DNA of 64,000 nt, taken from NCBI GenBank assembly GCA_023374025.1, contig SIJG01000023.1:276197-340196 (forward strand). Direction: 5' to 3'. Shown here piece by piece: positions 41,869-53,296 of the stretch. The stretch is from Heterodera schachtii (lineage: Eukaryota; Nematoda; Chromadorea; Rhabditida; Heteroderidae). The notes below the pieces were generated by a model, which ran no database searches, was not told where the DNA came from, and worked only from the letters and a program-made list of their open reading frames with translations. Position numbers and translations under genes: made by a program. Each line of letters starts with the position of its first letter. The first letter of the stretch is position 1.

Positions 41869-44800
41869 TTATTCGTCCTCATTGTTGATCGGCTTCTTCA
41901 GAACGGCCTCCATCATCTCCACCGTTTCGCGCCCGTGCGTGTATTTGTTGCCGGTGGCGGGCGACGCGCTCGGCGCACGGCCCGCGTAAGTGAGGCCCCG
42001 GCTCTGACGCTTCAGGAAGGAGAGGAAGCGCGGCTGCACAAACGCCCAGGCGCCCATGTTCTGCAAATGGCACAAATTAAGTTACAAATGAATCAATTAG
42101 AGAGAGGGGGAAGGGGCGGGGGACAAATGATGCGGTCGAAGTCACACCCATAAACAAAAACTCTAATTGCAAGAAATTGAAAAAGTAGATTTTTTTTTTG
42201 GGGGGAGGGGGGCTCGAAATCCTTGTTCTGTTGTCACACCCTTATATAAATACAACATTTGTTCACCTTGTGCTCCTCCTGTGCCCAAATCACTTTGGCG
42301 TTGCTGTACTTGTTGCACTCGGACACCAAAATGTCGTAGGGGAACGGACTCAACTGCTCCAGGCGGACAACAGCGACCTGACAAAACACATTTGGAATTG
42401 CAATTTGCAACAGACGTAATTTCGGTATTTACCTTATCATCCAGGCCTTGGTTTCTGCGCTCGGTCAAAATTTCGTAGTAAACTTTGCCTAAAAAAACAT
42501 TTCCGTAATAAAAAGCCAAAGTTTTATATTACCGGAACAGAAGACGAGTCGCTCCACGGCCGCCGGGTTGTTGATGGCACTGCCCTCCTCGGGGATGGCA
42601 CGGCGAAACGATGTGCCGGGCAAAAAGTCCTCCATCGGCGATTTGGCCAACGGATGGCGGAGCAGAAACTGCAAAATGGCATTTTAAATTAATCAAATTT
42701 CAGCTTAAAAAATCGTAGAATTAACAAAAATCAAAAATCGGTTAGCAGGCAAAAATTCCAAATTTTTTAGAAATTTTATTCATTTTTTTCAATGCACGTA
42801 CTTTGGGCGTGAACACAATCAACGGCTTGCGGAATGGCAAATAAATTTGCCGACGCAACAGATGGAAGAAGTTGGCCGGTGTTGTGCAGTTGGCCACAAT
42901 CCAATTGGTTTCGTTCAGCTGACGGGCCACAAATGCCTCATCCAAATTGACATTCTGAATTTTCATTTTTTAAAACGAGTCTGTTTACAAGAATTTTTTT
43001 TTTAATTTTTCGTTAAATTCCACTTTTTCACACCTTCAAGTCGATGCCATCGTCTTCGTTGCACATTTGCAGGAAACGCTCTGAAAAAAAAAATTAGAAT
43101 TCCGAACTCAAATGTCTGGGATTCTTAGTCCAGAACTCATTAGACATTCACCCGAGCAGTACAGTACAGACAGAGTAATGCTGTACTCACCCGGCCGTGC
43201 GCTGCTGTGCTCCGGTCCCATGCCCTCGTAACCGTGCGGCAACAACAGTGTCAAATTGGTCTGCCGAATCCACTTGGCTTGTCCGCTGGAGATGAACTGG
43301 TCAATGATGCATTGCGCGGTGTTGGCAAAGTCGCCAAATTGGGCCTCCCAAATGACCTTAGCAATTTTTTTAAAAATTAATATACCGACGGTTTACAGAT
43401 TGACCAGGGTTACCACTGAATTCAAACTTTTTTTTATCGTCCCAAATTCCAATGCCGAAAATTTGACCATCCTGACCCGATTTCAAATTTGCTCGTTCCG
43501 GATTTTGATCCAGGCTTTAGGTCGTATCGTCCCATGTCTTTTTTTTCTAGTCCCATGACAACCCTGATACAGGTCTGACTGACCAATGAGTTGGGGTTGA
43601 CCACGGAGTAGCCCAACTCGAAGCCGAGCACAGCGTACTCACTCAGCGACGAATTGCACACCGTATATTCCGCTTGGGTCTGGCATAGAAAAAAGTTTGA
43701 TGATAAAAATGCTAAAAAAAAAAAAATCCCAACCTCAGAAAGGTCGTTGAGCGGGTTGTACGTTTTTTGGTCAATTTTCTGATCATGGAGCACATGGTGA
43801 CGATGGGAAAATGTGCCACGCTCCACATCCTCACCAGACAACCGCACGTGAATGCCTGACAAAATTTTCAACGGAATTTACTCTCCAACCAAATCCCAAA
43901 AAAAAAACCGAAATGGAAACCCACACACCTTCCATCAGCAACGACCCGTACGCCAACGACTCGCCAATGGACCAGTCCAAATTGTTTTCGCTCAGCATTT
44001 CTTTTCGGCCTACAAAAAAAATGTTCAACAAATTAGTAAAAATGGATTAGAAACTGATTGATTGGTAAGACCAATGGAATTCTGATGCAAAAAAAATTCC
44101 AAGAACGAACCCATAAAGAAACAAATTCTTCACTTCTTATATTCCCCTGGCCAGCCCACCTTTGAGCAGTCGAAGCAGTCCCCGGTGCAGGTTGAATCCG
44201 TCGGGCACTTGCGAGATTTTGTTCACAATGAGCTCCAGTGAGTCGCGCTCAATGCCGGTGGGCAACAATTGGGATGGGTTTTTGCCACGGAAAAAGTCGT
44301 CCCACGGCGAGTCCAGCCAGTCCCGGTTGCGCAGCTCGGTCACTTGCTTGGCACTCTCGTGCGCATTCTCCAGAATGGCGCCGTACTTCTTCAATTCTTC
44401 GTCCACGTATTCCTGGGCAATAAGAATTATTTAGAAAACAAAAAAAAAATGGAAAAGGCAACCCTCAGAGAATTCGGTCCCAGAATTTCGGGTTAGGGTT
44501 TGAGCAACCTACTCCAAAAAACAAATTCAGTGTCGATAAATTTTTCCAATGGAATTAAATTCGAATCAAAACGCAAACCTGGTCAGCGATGCCTTCCGCC
44601 AAAATCTTCTTCTGGTACTGGTCCAACAATGGCTTTGTCTGCCGAATGCGCTGGTACATCAACGGCTGCGTGAACATCGGCTCGTCCAATTCGTTGTGCC
44701 CGTAACGACGGTAGCACACCAAGTCAATGATCGCGTCCTTCTTGAACTCCTTGCGCCACTGGGACGCGACATCGCACACCTGCGGAATTTTTTTTTGAGA

Positions 44801-46690
44801 TTCCAAATCAAATTCGAAAAATGCTTCTTACATGCATCACCGCCTCCGGGTCGTCCGAATTGACGTGGAAAATTGGAATGCCCATGGCCCGGCCGACATC
44901 CGTGCAATAAGGCGAAGAGCGCGAGGCGCGCGGGTCGGTGGTGAAGCCGATCTGGTTGTTGACCACAAAGTGAATGGCGCCGTAGATGGAGTAGTGGGGC
45001 AAGTCGTTGAGGTTGAACGTCTCCATCACCACGCCCTGGCCGGAGAAGGAGGCGTCCCCGTGCAGCACCAACGCCTTTTTTGGGGAAATTTTCACACATT
45101 AAATGACAATTGCCGCTGGTCAAACTCACCATGTGACGGTCACAGTGCAAATCGTTGCTGTAAAATGCCTCGGCACGGACTTTGCCCTGAACAACCGGGT
45201 CGACAGCTAAAAAAAAAAAATTTTTTCAAAATCCAAATTTCAATGCCCTACCCTCCAAATGTGACGGATTTGCAACCACCGCAATTTTGATCATGCGCTG
45301 CGATTGGCGATTCAGCCGTTCAATGCACACGCCCAAATGGTATTTGACATCGCCCGAGCCCTCGTCCTTTGGCTCCAGCGTGCTGAACTGGGCCAAAATG
45401 GTGCTCAACGGTTGACGGCACACATTGGACAGCACATTCAGACGACCACGATGCGGCATGCCAAGGCTGGAAGGATATTTAAATTATAAAAAGTTCACTC
45501 AAATCCCTCCCGAAAGACTCACACAATGGAGTCAACGCCGAGCGCGGACGACCGGTCGATGACCTGTTTGATGGCCGGCACCAACACTTCGCAACCCTCG
45601 AGACCGAAACGCTTTTCGCTAGGCCATTTCTTGGCCAAGAAGTCCTCAAACTTTGTGGAGCGGATCAGCCGTTTGAAAAGCACCTAAAATGGGGGACCAA
45701 ATTTTAAATTATTCCATTTTTTCGCCAACTTTTTTCTGCTCCGGTGGCAATTCCGTGACTTTGGGCGCCTCAAAATGTTTTCGAATCCAATCCTGCTGCT
45801 CGTAGTTGGTCAAGTGCATGTACTCAACGCCCGTGTGATGGCAATAGATTTTCTGGAATTTATTGCAGTTCAACACCCAAATTTCAAATTTTGATTGTCC
45901 ACCTTAAGTCGGTTGTAAATTTCGCGCAATGACAGCGTGGCGCGTTCCCCTCCGATGAATGTGGTGGGTGGCAACAAGAATTCCCGGTCCATGTCCTGCT
46001 CGGTGAACCCGTAAAAGTCCAGCTCCAACTCGCGCGGGATTGTGTCATCCAAGTCCGCACTGTTGATGCCCAACGGGTCCAGGTCGGCGATGTTGTGGCC
46101 ACGGGTCTTAAAGAAAACGAATTTTAAAATTTGAGTCAATTTAAGGGTTTGGGATCAATTTTTCGAGTGATTACAGTACGATTTAAAAAAACAGACCTGG
46201 AAACTCCTGATCAACACTTGGATTTTGAGATGGTCATTAATTGCACGCGTCAATTCATCGGCCGGGATCACTTGGCCTGCTGTTTGCGGCTGCACCTCGC
46301 GCATGTCACGCGGCACAACCGTGGCGTGCGGAACGGTGCTGAGCGACGGGACTGACGGGGGAGCCTGGAAAATAAATTTTTGACGGGATTGAGCCGGGGA
46401 AAAAGTAGGGCATTTTTTGGTAAACCCATCAAAAAATTCCAACAAAATTAAACCTGGAATGCCTGTCCCGGCGCAGCGCCCGCGTTGACATTGCTGAAAA
46501 ATGCATCCCACGAGCGATGCACAGACGCTGGGTCCCGAACCCAATTCTCGTACATTTGCTCAATGTACACGCCGGACGTGGCGTTCATGAACGGCTCAGC
46601 GCTGAGCGCGAAGGACGGCGGACGATGGGTCGACTGCTGAAGCCATTGGCGAGTGGTGGACAACGAGCGTTTTGCAACAATCCGAAACAT
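41869..46690 (-). CDS. OGDH: 2-oxoglutarate dehydrogenase E1 component, mitochondrial
   Basis: A thiamine-diphosphate enzyme that decarboxylates 2-oxoglutarate in the TCA-cycle dehydrogenase complex. About 20 exons. It starts [20 protein letters not shown], an Arg/Ser-rich mitochondrial targeting sequence, then [20 protein letters not shown]. Key segments: [19 protein letters not shown] (about 45.4 kb), VVANPSHLE (about 45.25 kb), and the thiamine-binding [16 protein letters not shown] through [14 protein letters not shown] (about 45.0 kb, GDG-like GDA...NN). These are followed by [20 protein letters not shown] (about 44.7 kb) and [20 protein letters not shown] (about 43.3 kb). The C-terminus has [20 protein letters not shown] and ends KKPINNEDE with the stop at 41869-41871. 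The intron at about 43360-43582 interrupts the transketolase-like pyrimidine-binding region. Close to full length and apparently intact. Confidence 0.97.
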
Positions 46691-48899
46691 TTCCTTTTTC
46701 CGGCTTAAAGATAAAATAACTGTTAGCGTTTATTTAGATTTTTTGGCAATAGAACAAAGTCAAATATTACACAACAAAAGCCTGGGTAATAGTGAAGCTG
46801 GTGCTCCCCCCCCCCTATTTTTGGTTGGATAAAAAAAGTTTTCTTCTAAAGTCGTGAAAATACGTTTTATGGGGTTTTGAGGGTCGCTGACCACGAATAT
46901 GACATTCTTTTCGACCAATTTCGAACCCGGGACCTGAGTTCGAATAAAAAGTCGAAAAGCCAAAATTTTTTCAATTTTCAGGTTTTTGTTCAAACTTTGT
47001 TTACATACACAAAAACAACTGAATATCAGCAGTGCTCTTCAGTAAAAGGTCATTTAAACTATTCTTAGACTAAAAATGGAAAATCGAATTTTTGACTTTT
47101 CGTTCGAGTTCGGGTCAGGGGTTCGAAAGTGGTCGAAAGAGATGTTAATTTCAAGATCAGCGACCTCAAAACCCTATAAAACGTGTTATCACGACTTTTT
47201 AGAAGTACAACATTTTTATTACAAATGGGAAACAAAAAAAAGAAAAGAAGCGGAAATGTTCAAAAAAAAAAAAATAGGTAATGGCAAAAAACGGAATTTG
47301 GTCGCGTATTTATAAACAAATTTTGCAGCGGAATTACCTAATTTTCACAAAAGGGATGCAACTTTTTCTTCTCTTTGTCATTCATTTTTCCTTTGTTTCT
47401 TTAACGGCGCTTTTTACGTACTATTTCTTCGAAAACAATCGTGTTGAAAATTTATTTATTTTGAACTTGATACAACGACGAGATACTCTCTGAACATCAA
47501 AACCTTTTTCATAAATAGCCAAATCAAACGGTTCAAACAATACTAAATTTGTTTATTATTCGAATCTCAAATATATATTGCATCTGACATTTTTATGACA
47601 AAAAATCCTGGTCTATTGTGTCCGGGATTTACTTACAATAAATCAAAAAAAAAAAAAGATTTATTTTATTTTAAATAAACGATTAAATCAGGGATGTATC
47701 GGAATTCCGGTTTCCAATTCCGACATTTTTAGGCTTGGAATTCAGATTGCCGTAGTTTTTTGAGCCGTCGGAATACCGACTTCCGAAATTTTTTGAGGAC
47801 GTCCGCAAAATCCATGGAATAACTGTCTTTCTATTCAATTTTATTACCATTAATTTTAATGAAATAGATTTTTAAAATTCAATGGCATAATTACGAAACA
47901 TAAAAAAGCAATGGACAGAATAACAATAGAAATTGATGCAGCGAAATAAACCAATTACGCAATGTGCCTAATTACACAATTAATTAATAGATAGACTAAT
48001 GACACTGACAAAAAGTGGTGGGTGTTGATAAGATTAGTAATCATCATTTTGCTGCTGCTGTTGTTGCTATAAATATTTTTGGTCTCTGTTGGTCACAACA
48101 CGACGACCATTAAACCAACGAACGAACGGACGAATTATACCTAATTGATTTTTGTAATGAGAGTAAATAAACATTAAAATAATTGCGAAAAATGTGCAGG
48201 GCGCCACAAAAAGTCAGCACTTCATCAGCATCAAGCAGTACACATCATCATTTGATAAAATGAAATTGATAAACAACGAACACAATAAACACAAACAACA
48301 AAATGATGTGGGAAAATGAATTTTGTTGTTTTTTCGTCGCTGCTGCCCGGCGGACAAATTAATCATTACTAATTACCTTAATTAATTGCCCAGCAATGAC
48401 AAAACGCGGAGCAAAAAGAAGCGAGGGAGAGAGCACGGAACAATTACATAAAAATGGAGCAAATGAGGGGGGGGGCGGAAATTAGGCGAACAGAGCGAGT
48501 GACAGAAAGGGGGGGGGGGCAGACGCCAGAGGAAATGCTGTGATCGACGAACTAACTGATCGTTGATCTCTTTCGTCGTTGTTTCACTGTTATTTGTATT
48601 TGATAGGACGGTATGACATTGGTTTGTTTGTTCTGACCTTGGACTCTCTATTACAACAATACAACACAGGATTGGGTTTTAAAATTTGAGGGCATGATTT
48701 TCAGCAGGATAAATTCGGTAAAACTTTTTAAAAATCCCAGAAATAGAGAATTTTGTACAGGAGGACAACTCTTTGCAAATGATAACCCAAAAAACGGGTG
48801 GATTGAATATACAATGCAATTTTATACGCATTTTATCAAAAATTTGGCATCAAATTTTGATTGCAAATTCGGGCACACAATCATTCATCAACCATCGCC
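46691..48899. other. Intergenic region between OGDH promoter and ZMPSTE24 3' end
   Basis: AT-rich, with one foldback element (46843-47208), a GGAATTCCGG/CGGAATACCGA-rich stretch near 47700-47800, and C/G runs (48470-48482 and 48510-48520). No gene is supported. The OGDH promoter should lie immediately right of 46690. Confidence 0.55.
46843..47208. mobile_element. Foldback MITE-like element
   Basis: The left arm CTTCTAAAGTCGTGAAAATA...CGTTTTATGGGGTTTTGAGG and the right arm (inverse of ACCTCAAAACCCTATAAAACGTG...CACGACTTTTTAGAAG) are imperfect inverted repeats of about 60-100 bp. The arm includes GGTCGCTGACCACGAATATGA, related to a segment in the NUP155-intron element and the ZMPSTE24-intron element. 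No target duplication is clear. Confidence 0.65.
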
Positions 48900-51800
48900 C
48901 TATTCGTACTTCTTCAATGCCTCAATTCGTTCTGGAATCGGCGGATGCGAATGGTTACACCACGAGTAGAGCACATCGTCAATGGGCAGTGACAGATTGT
49001 CTTTACACTGTAAATGAGAAAAAATATACAATAAAAAATCTCTTTTCTGACAAAAAAAAAAAAAAAAAAATCAGATTTGCGGTTCCCGCGGGATCAATCG
49101 TCAATCCCGCAACCCATTCCATTTTCCAAAAAATGGTAGATTTTGGACTGGAATTTCGCCAAGTTCACTTTGTTTAAACATCGTTTCAGCCGAAATTTGG
49201 CAAATAATTCTACGCACAAATCAAATTTTTTTAGTTTTTCCCCGGATTTTCCGTAAAAAAAAAATCAGTAATTTCTGTCACCCCACCATTTTTTTCAGTC
49301 CGCTGCACAGTTGCGATGCATGGCCAAGCTGTGCGGAGAAACGGTCGGCCGAAAATTCGCACTTTCGCGTGATCACATTCATCAAAACGGACAAAAGTTC
49401 GGTGTAGGGGGCTAAAAAAACTCAAAAATTTTCAAAAAAAAATTCCCTACTTCCAACAAACCCATGACAAATCGGCCGATGATCAACAGTCCGATCAGAA
49501 TGGGCTGTTGTTGCGCGGGTGGGAAGCCAAAAGCGGTGAAAAGACTCTCCTGTTGATGGAACAGCGAGAAGATGACCAGCATCAGCAACAAGTTGACCTG
49601 TGGACAAATATTGCTTTTGTTTGAGTAATTTTTCAAACGATTGTTTGGATTTTTTTGAAAAAATTGTAAAACAAACAAAAAAAAATTTTTTTTTTTTTGA
49701 AATTTTCTTATAAAAATTTTCTAAGATAAAATTCGGCGGCGAGATTTTGGGGTGCACCCAACTAATCTTCACAAAGTCGATCCACTAGAGTTGTTCGAGA
49801 GTCTCGTAGGTTCTCCAGTCGAGGGAATTTTTCCACCATTTTTGATTGTTATTATCAGCCTCGACTTTTCGGGATAAATTCTTGAAAAAGCGGTCTTGAT
49901 CCGCAGGCGGCGGTTTTGCCCCTTGGTGTATGTCTCGCGTTTACGGGGACATTTTGGACCCGAGTCTCCATGAAAAATTTGATTTCTGAGCAGAACCCCA
50001 ACTATACTAATATGGATTTGAGTTTCTGCAACTCGGATAAGTAAGTATATTACCCCTGAAAGTCTGCCCAGGGCAGGGTGAAATTTCCATATTCAGACCC
50101 AAATTTTTCAAAAAATTTTTTTTTTTTTCTGGGCCAACATGTGCATCACCACCACCACAACCACCGGCAGGGAGGGCACACCTCAGTGCAGGTCAACAAC
50201 AGCATGGTATGGCCCAACTTCCAATGGCCAAGCTCGTGGCCCAGCACCGCCACCACTTCGTCGTCGTCCATGCCAATTTGGCGTTTCGTCTGCTGCTGCA
50301 CCTCCTCCGCTTTTCCTCCGTCACTTTTCTGTCCCTCTCCCTCCTCCTCCATGTTTTGTTGTTGCTGTGGCTGCTGTACGTCTTCGTACTTGTTGTTGTT
50401 GCTGCTCATTGTCATGGTCGGAGGATGTTTTTGTCGTCGTCAAATTGGTTTCCTCCTCCTTTTCAGCAGCAGCAGAAGGCTGCAATGATTGTGAGGATGC
50501 GTCGTCATCATGTTCAACCTGAAATGGTAGTTTTGTTATTGTTTTTGTTGAAAAACTTGGTAAAAAAAAGTTTCAATGGCAAAAATGTTTTTATTTTGGG
50601 ATGACTTCCATATTTCCCAAAATTCTCCAAAATTTACAATTAGTTCCATGGCTCAAACTGTCAAAAATTACCGATTTTTCTTCACCACTTTCGTTTTCTT
50701 TTTTTGCTGTTGCGTTTTTCTGCTCCTCCTCCGTCTTCTTCAACAGTTCGTTCATTTCCTTGCTCATCAAAGTGTCGAAACTGAACAAAACAGTTTAATT
50801 TCTTGTAAAGTTTTATTTTGTATAAATTTTTTTTTCTTTTTTTTGAACGAGAAACCCCACCACTTTAAATGCCAATTCCCATGGTTTTTCGGCGTCTCTG
50901 ATTATGAATCTGACACCAAGTTTGACAAATTCCTATCCCAAACTCGAACCAAAAGTCGAAAATTCCGAAAATTTTTTTATTTTTTTCACATGACCCTAAG
51001 ATTTCAACAAGTTTTTATTGACAGAATTTAACTTTTATCAAGAAAAACGAAAAAAAAAAATATATTCATTTTTAAACGCACAGAACGATGCGTTTGTTGT
51101 TCCAAAAGCCATACATATACGCGTTGCTGTGCGAGGAACGCTTGGAATCTGAAAAAAAACCGGATAAAACAATAATTTTGCATGGCAAACTTTCGACGAC
51201 GTAAAGTTTGGCCAACGGAAAGCCCACGCGGTCGGCCAACGCCTCAATTTTGCGCTTCAATTCGCTGTCCGGCAGAGGCGAATATTTGTCGAAAAGGGGC
51301 GCAATGAATTCAGGGTAAACGAACATCATCAACTGAAAAAGAAAATTTACGAAAAACCGAGACAAAAAAAAAATTCATATTTTGGGAGATTTTCGAGTTC
51401 ACTGACCACGAAGATGGTGTTTGTTTCGCCCTTTGATGACACTATGTTCGTGATCAGTGACTTTGAAAACCCCAAAATATGAATTTTAAAATTTTTCGAG
51501 GGGGGGGGGGGGTAGCAAAACAAGAAAATACCGAAAAAAACATATTAAAAAACATTAAATTTCGAATTTTTAGCTAAATTTTTGGCGAAAATGGAAGCTT
51601 AAGAGTCAAAACGAATGAACTCGGCATGTTCTGTCAGGCCCTAATTTTTTATGAAAATTTATGTGGGAAATTTTTGGGAGTCTCCGACCAGTGGTGAAAA
51701 AAATTGGAAAAAAATGCCGAAAAAAACGCACAAAAATGATGAGCGAGAGGGCAAGCCATGCATAAATCGGAAAGTTCGGGCCCCCATTCCGAATGATCCA

Positions 51801-52754
51801 CACCAACAGGGCCACAACCGGTGAGCTGAGTGCCAGACTGACACCCAATTTCATGGCACGGTCTTTGAAGAAAAATGGCACTGTCTGAAAAAAAAATTTC
51901 ATGGAAAAATTGGGCAAAAAAATTTTGGATTTCACTTCGTTGTTAAATCCGTGCTTTTGTTCAATGAAAAATGTGTGGTAATAAGAGAATGGCAACGAAA
52001 TGAGCGTCTCCACGACTGAAGACACCCAAATGAAAACGATGGAGTGCCAAATCTGGAAAATTTTTGTAAAACATTTAATTTTGGGAAATTTGTAAATTCG
52101 GGGGGACCTCGGCGCCACCTGGCCAAGCCCATGAGGCCATTTGTCCGCACGAACTCCAAATCCATGGGTACAGAGTGCACAAAATGATTATCTAAACAAA
52201 GCAAGGCGTAAATATAAATGATGTCCTCAGATATTCCTACAATTTGTCTCCCAATTTTTTTTAAAAAAAAGGCACCCCCAGCCTATGTTTGTTTGAATTA
52301 TCGACCCCCATATCTTCAAAAACTGTTAAAAAATGAATAAACAATTGAATTCGATGACTTTTTTTTGCCAGAAGCAAATTGGTGGTCCGAATTTTTTGCT
52401 TTTTTTGAAAAATGAAGGGGGTGGGCGTACTTCAATCTTCAGCAGTAATACCCATTAGAGTGCTCTAGAGCAAAAATAGGTAACTTTTAAATTAAAATGC
52501 AAGTTTATGAAATTAAACGGCACCGAATAAGTGGCAAAAGTGAATGCGTCGTTAACAAATGCAAATTGCATATTGTCCAGCTGGTAGGCGCGTGCCTTGT
52601 CAAAATCTGACTCGGAAATGATTTCGGCAACAGAAGAGGGCCGTGCCGTTGTACGACGATAAAGCGCAAACTGTCGAAAGGCCAAATAGGCATCCCAAAG
52701 AGTGGAGAGGCAATAAAATGCGTACAATGCGCAAAAAATTGTTGTAGGATCCAT
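48900..52754 (-). CDS. ZMPSTE24: CAAX prenyl protease 1 / ZMPSTE24 (Ste24, fce-1 type)
   Basis: An integral-membrane zinc metalloprotease of the ER and nuclear envelope that processes farnesylated CAAX proteins. It starts [20 protein letters not shown] at 52754. Recognisable blocks: [20 protein letters not shown] (about 52.6 kb), [16 protein letters not shown] (about 51.95 kb), [20 protein letters not shown] (about 51.3 kb), [20 protein letters not shown] (about 51.1 kb), [13 protein letters not shown], the zinc site [17 protein letters not shown] (about 50.23 kb), [15 protein letters not shown] (about 49.48 kb), and the last exon [20 protein letters not shown] through [14 protein letters not shown], with TAG at 48900-48902. 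Between FDTL and the HELGH motif is a long Glu/Gln/Ser-rich loop. There a 61-nt intron (50389-50329) is needed to keep frame. Its divergent neighbour SEC24 starts 542 bp away. Confidence 0.95.
51374..51486. mobile_element. Short foldback element in a ZMPSTE24 intron
   Basis: TTCATATTTTGGGAGATTTT...CACTGACCACGAAGATGGTG on the left pairs with CACTATGTTCGTGATCAGTG...TTTTGGGG/CCCCAAAATATGAA on the right. The arms are about 48 bp with a short loop, and there is no coding potential. The CTGACCACGAA core is shared with the larger foldbacks at 16.9-17.4 and 46.8-47.2 kb. Confidence 0.65.
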
Positions 52755-53296
52755 CAAAAAAAACGCAAATTTAATTTTAAAAATGATTTTTCGAGAAAAT
52801 GAAGAATTTTTTTGGAAATTTAAATGCAAAAAGACCAAGATAAAGAATGGACGACGTATACAAAGCTTTTAAATTCAAATTTTCTATTAGATTTTGAAAG
52901 ATATTAGCCGGGACTCAAAAATTCGTTCCTTCATTTTTAAATAGAATATTGGCGAAATGTTTATATGAAATAAAAATTAAGCTGATGTGTCGTCCTTCCT
53001 TTGCTTACATCCGCAGCTTTTATTTTTTAGATTTTTCGTCTTACAGTCTCAAAAATATTGCACAAAAAAGTTTTTTTTAGAAAATGGGATTTTCTCAAAA
53101 ATGAATGGTGTGAAAAAGGTCTTATTTACGCCAAAACAAACAGTCAATTAGTGCACTAATTAATACCCAAAAACTGACCCGATAACTCTGTTGTTGACGA
53201 AAAATTGGCCATGACCCAAAGAGTAATGTACCAAAATGTTTTATCGACCAAAACTCAATTTTATATAGAGATATTGCTGAAATTTAGAAAATAAAA
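52755..53296. promoter_or_regulatory. Shared divergent promoter region, ZMPSTE24 / SEC24
   Basis: 542 bp of AT-rich DNA separate the two start codons and must contain both promoters. I see no TATA box in a convincing position for either gene. Confidence 0.5.

Noticed and set aside
41571..41882. 103-codon minus-strand frame beyond the OGDH stop
   Set aside because: It overlaps the OGDH C-terminus in another frame and lies mostly in its 3' UTR. It has no family features.
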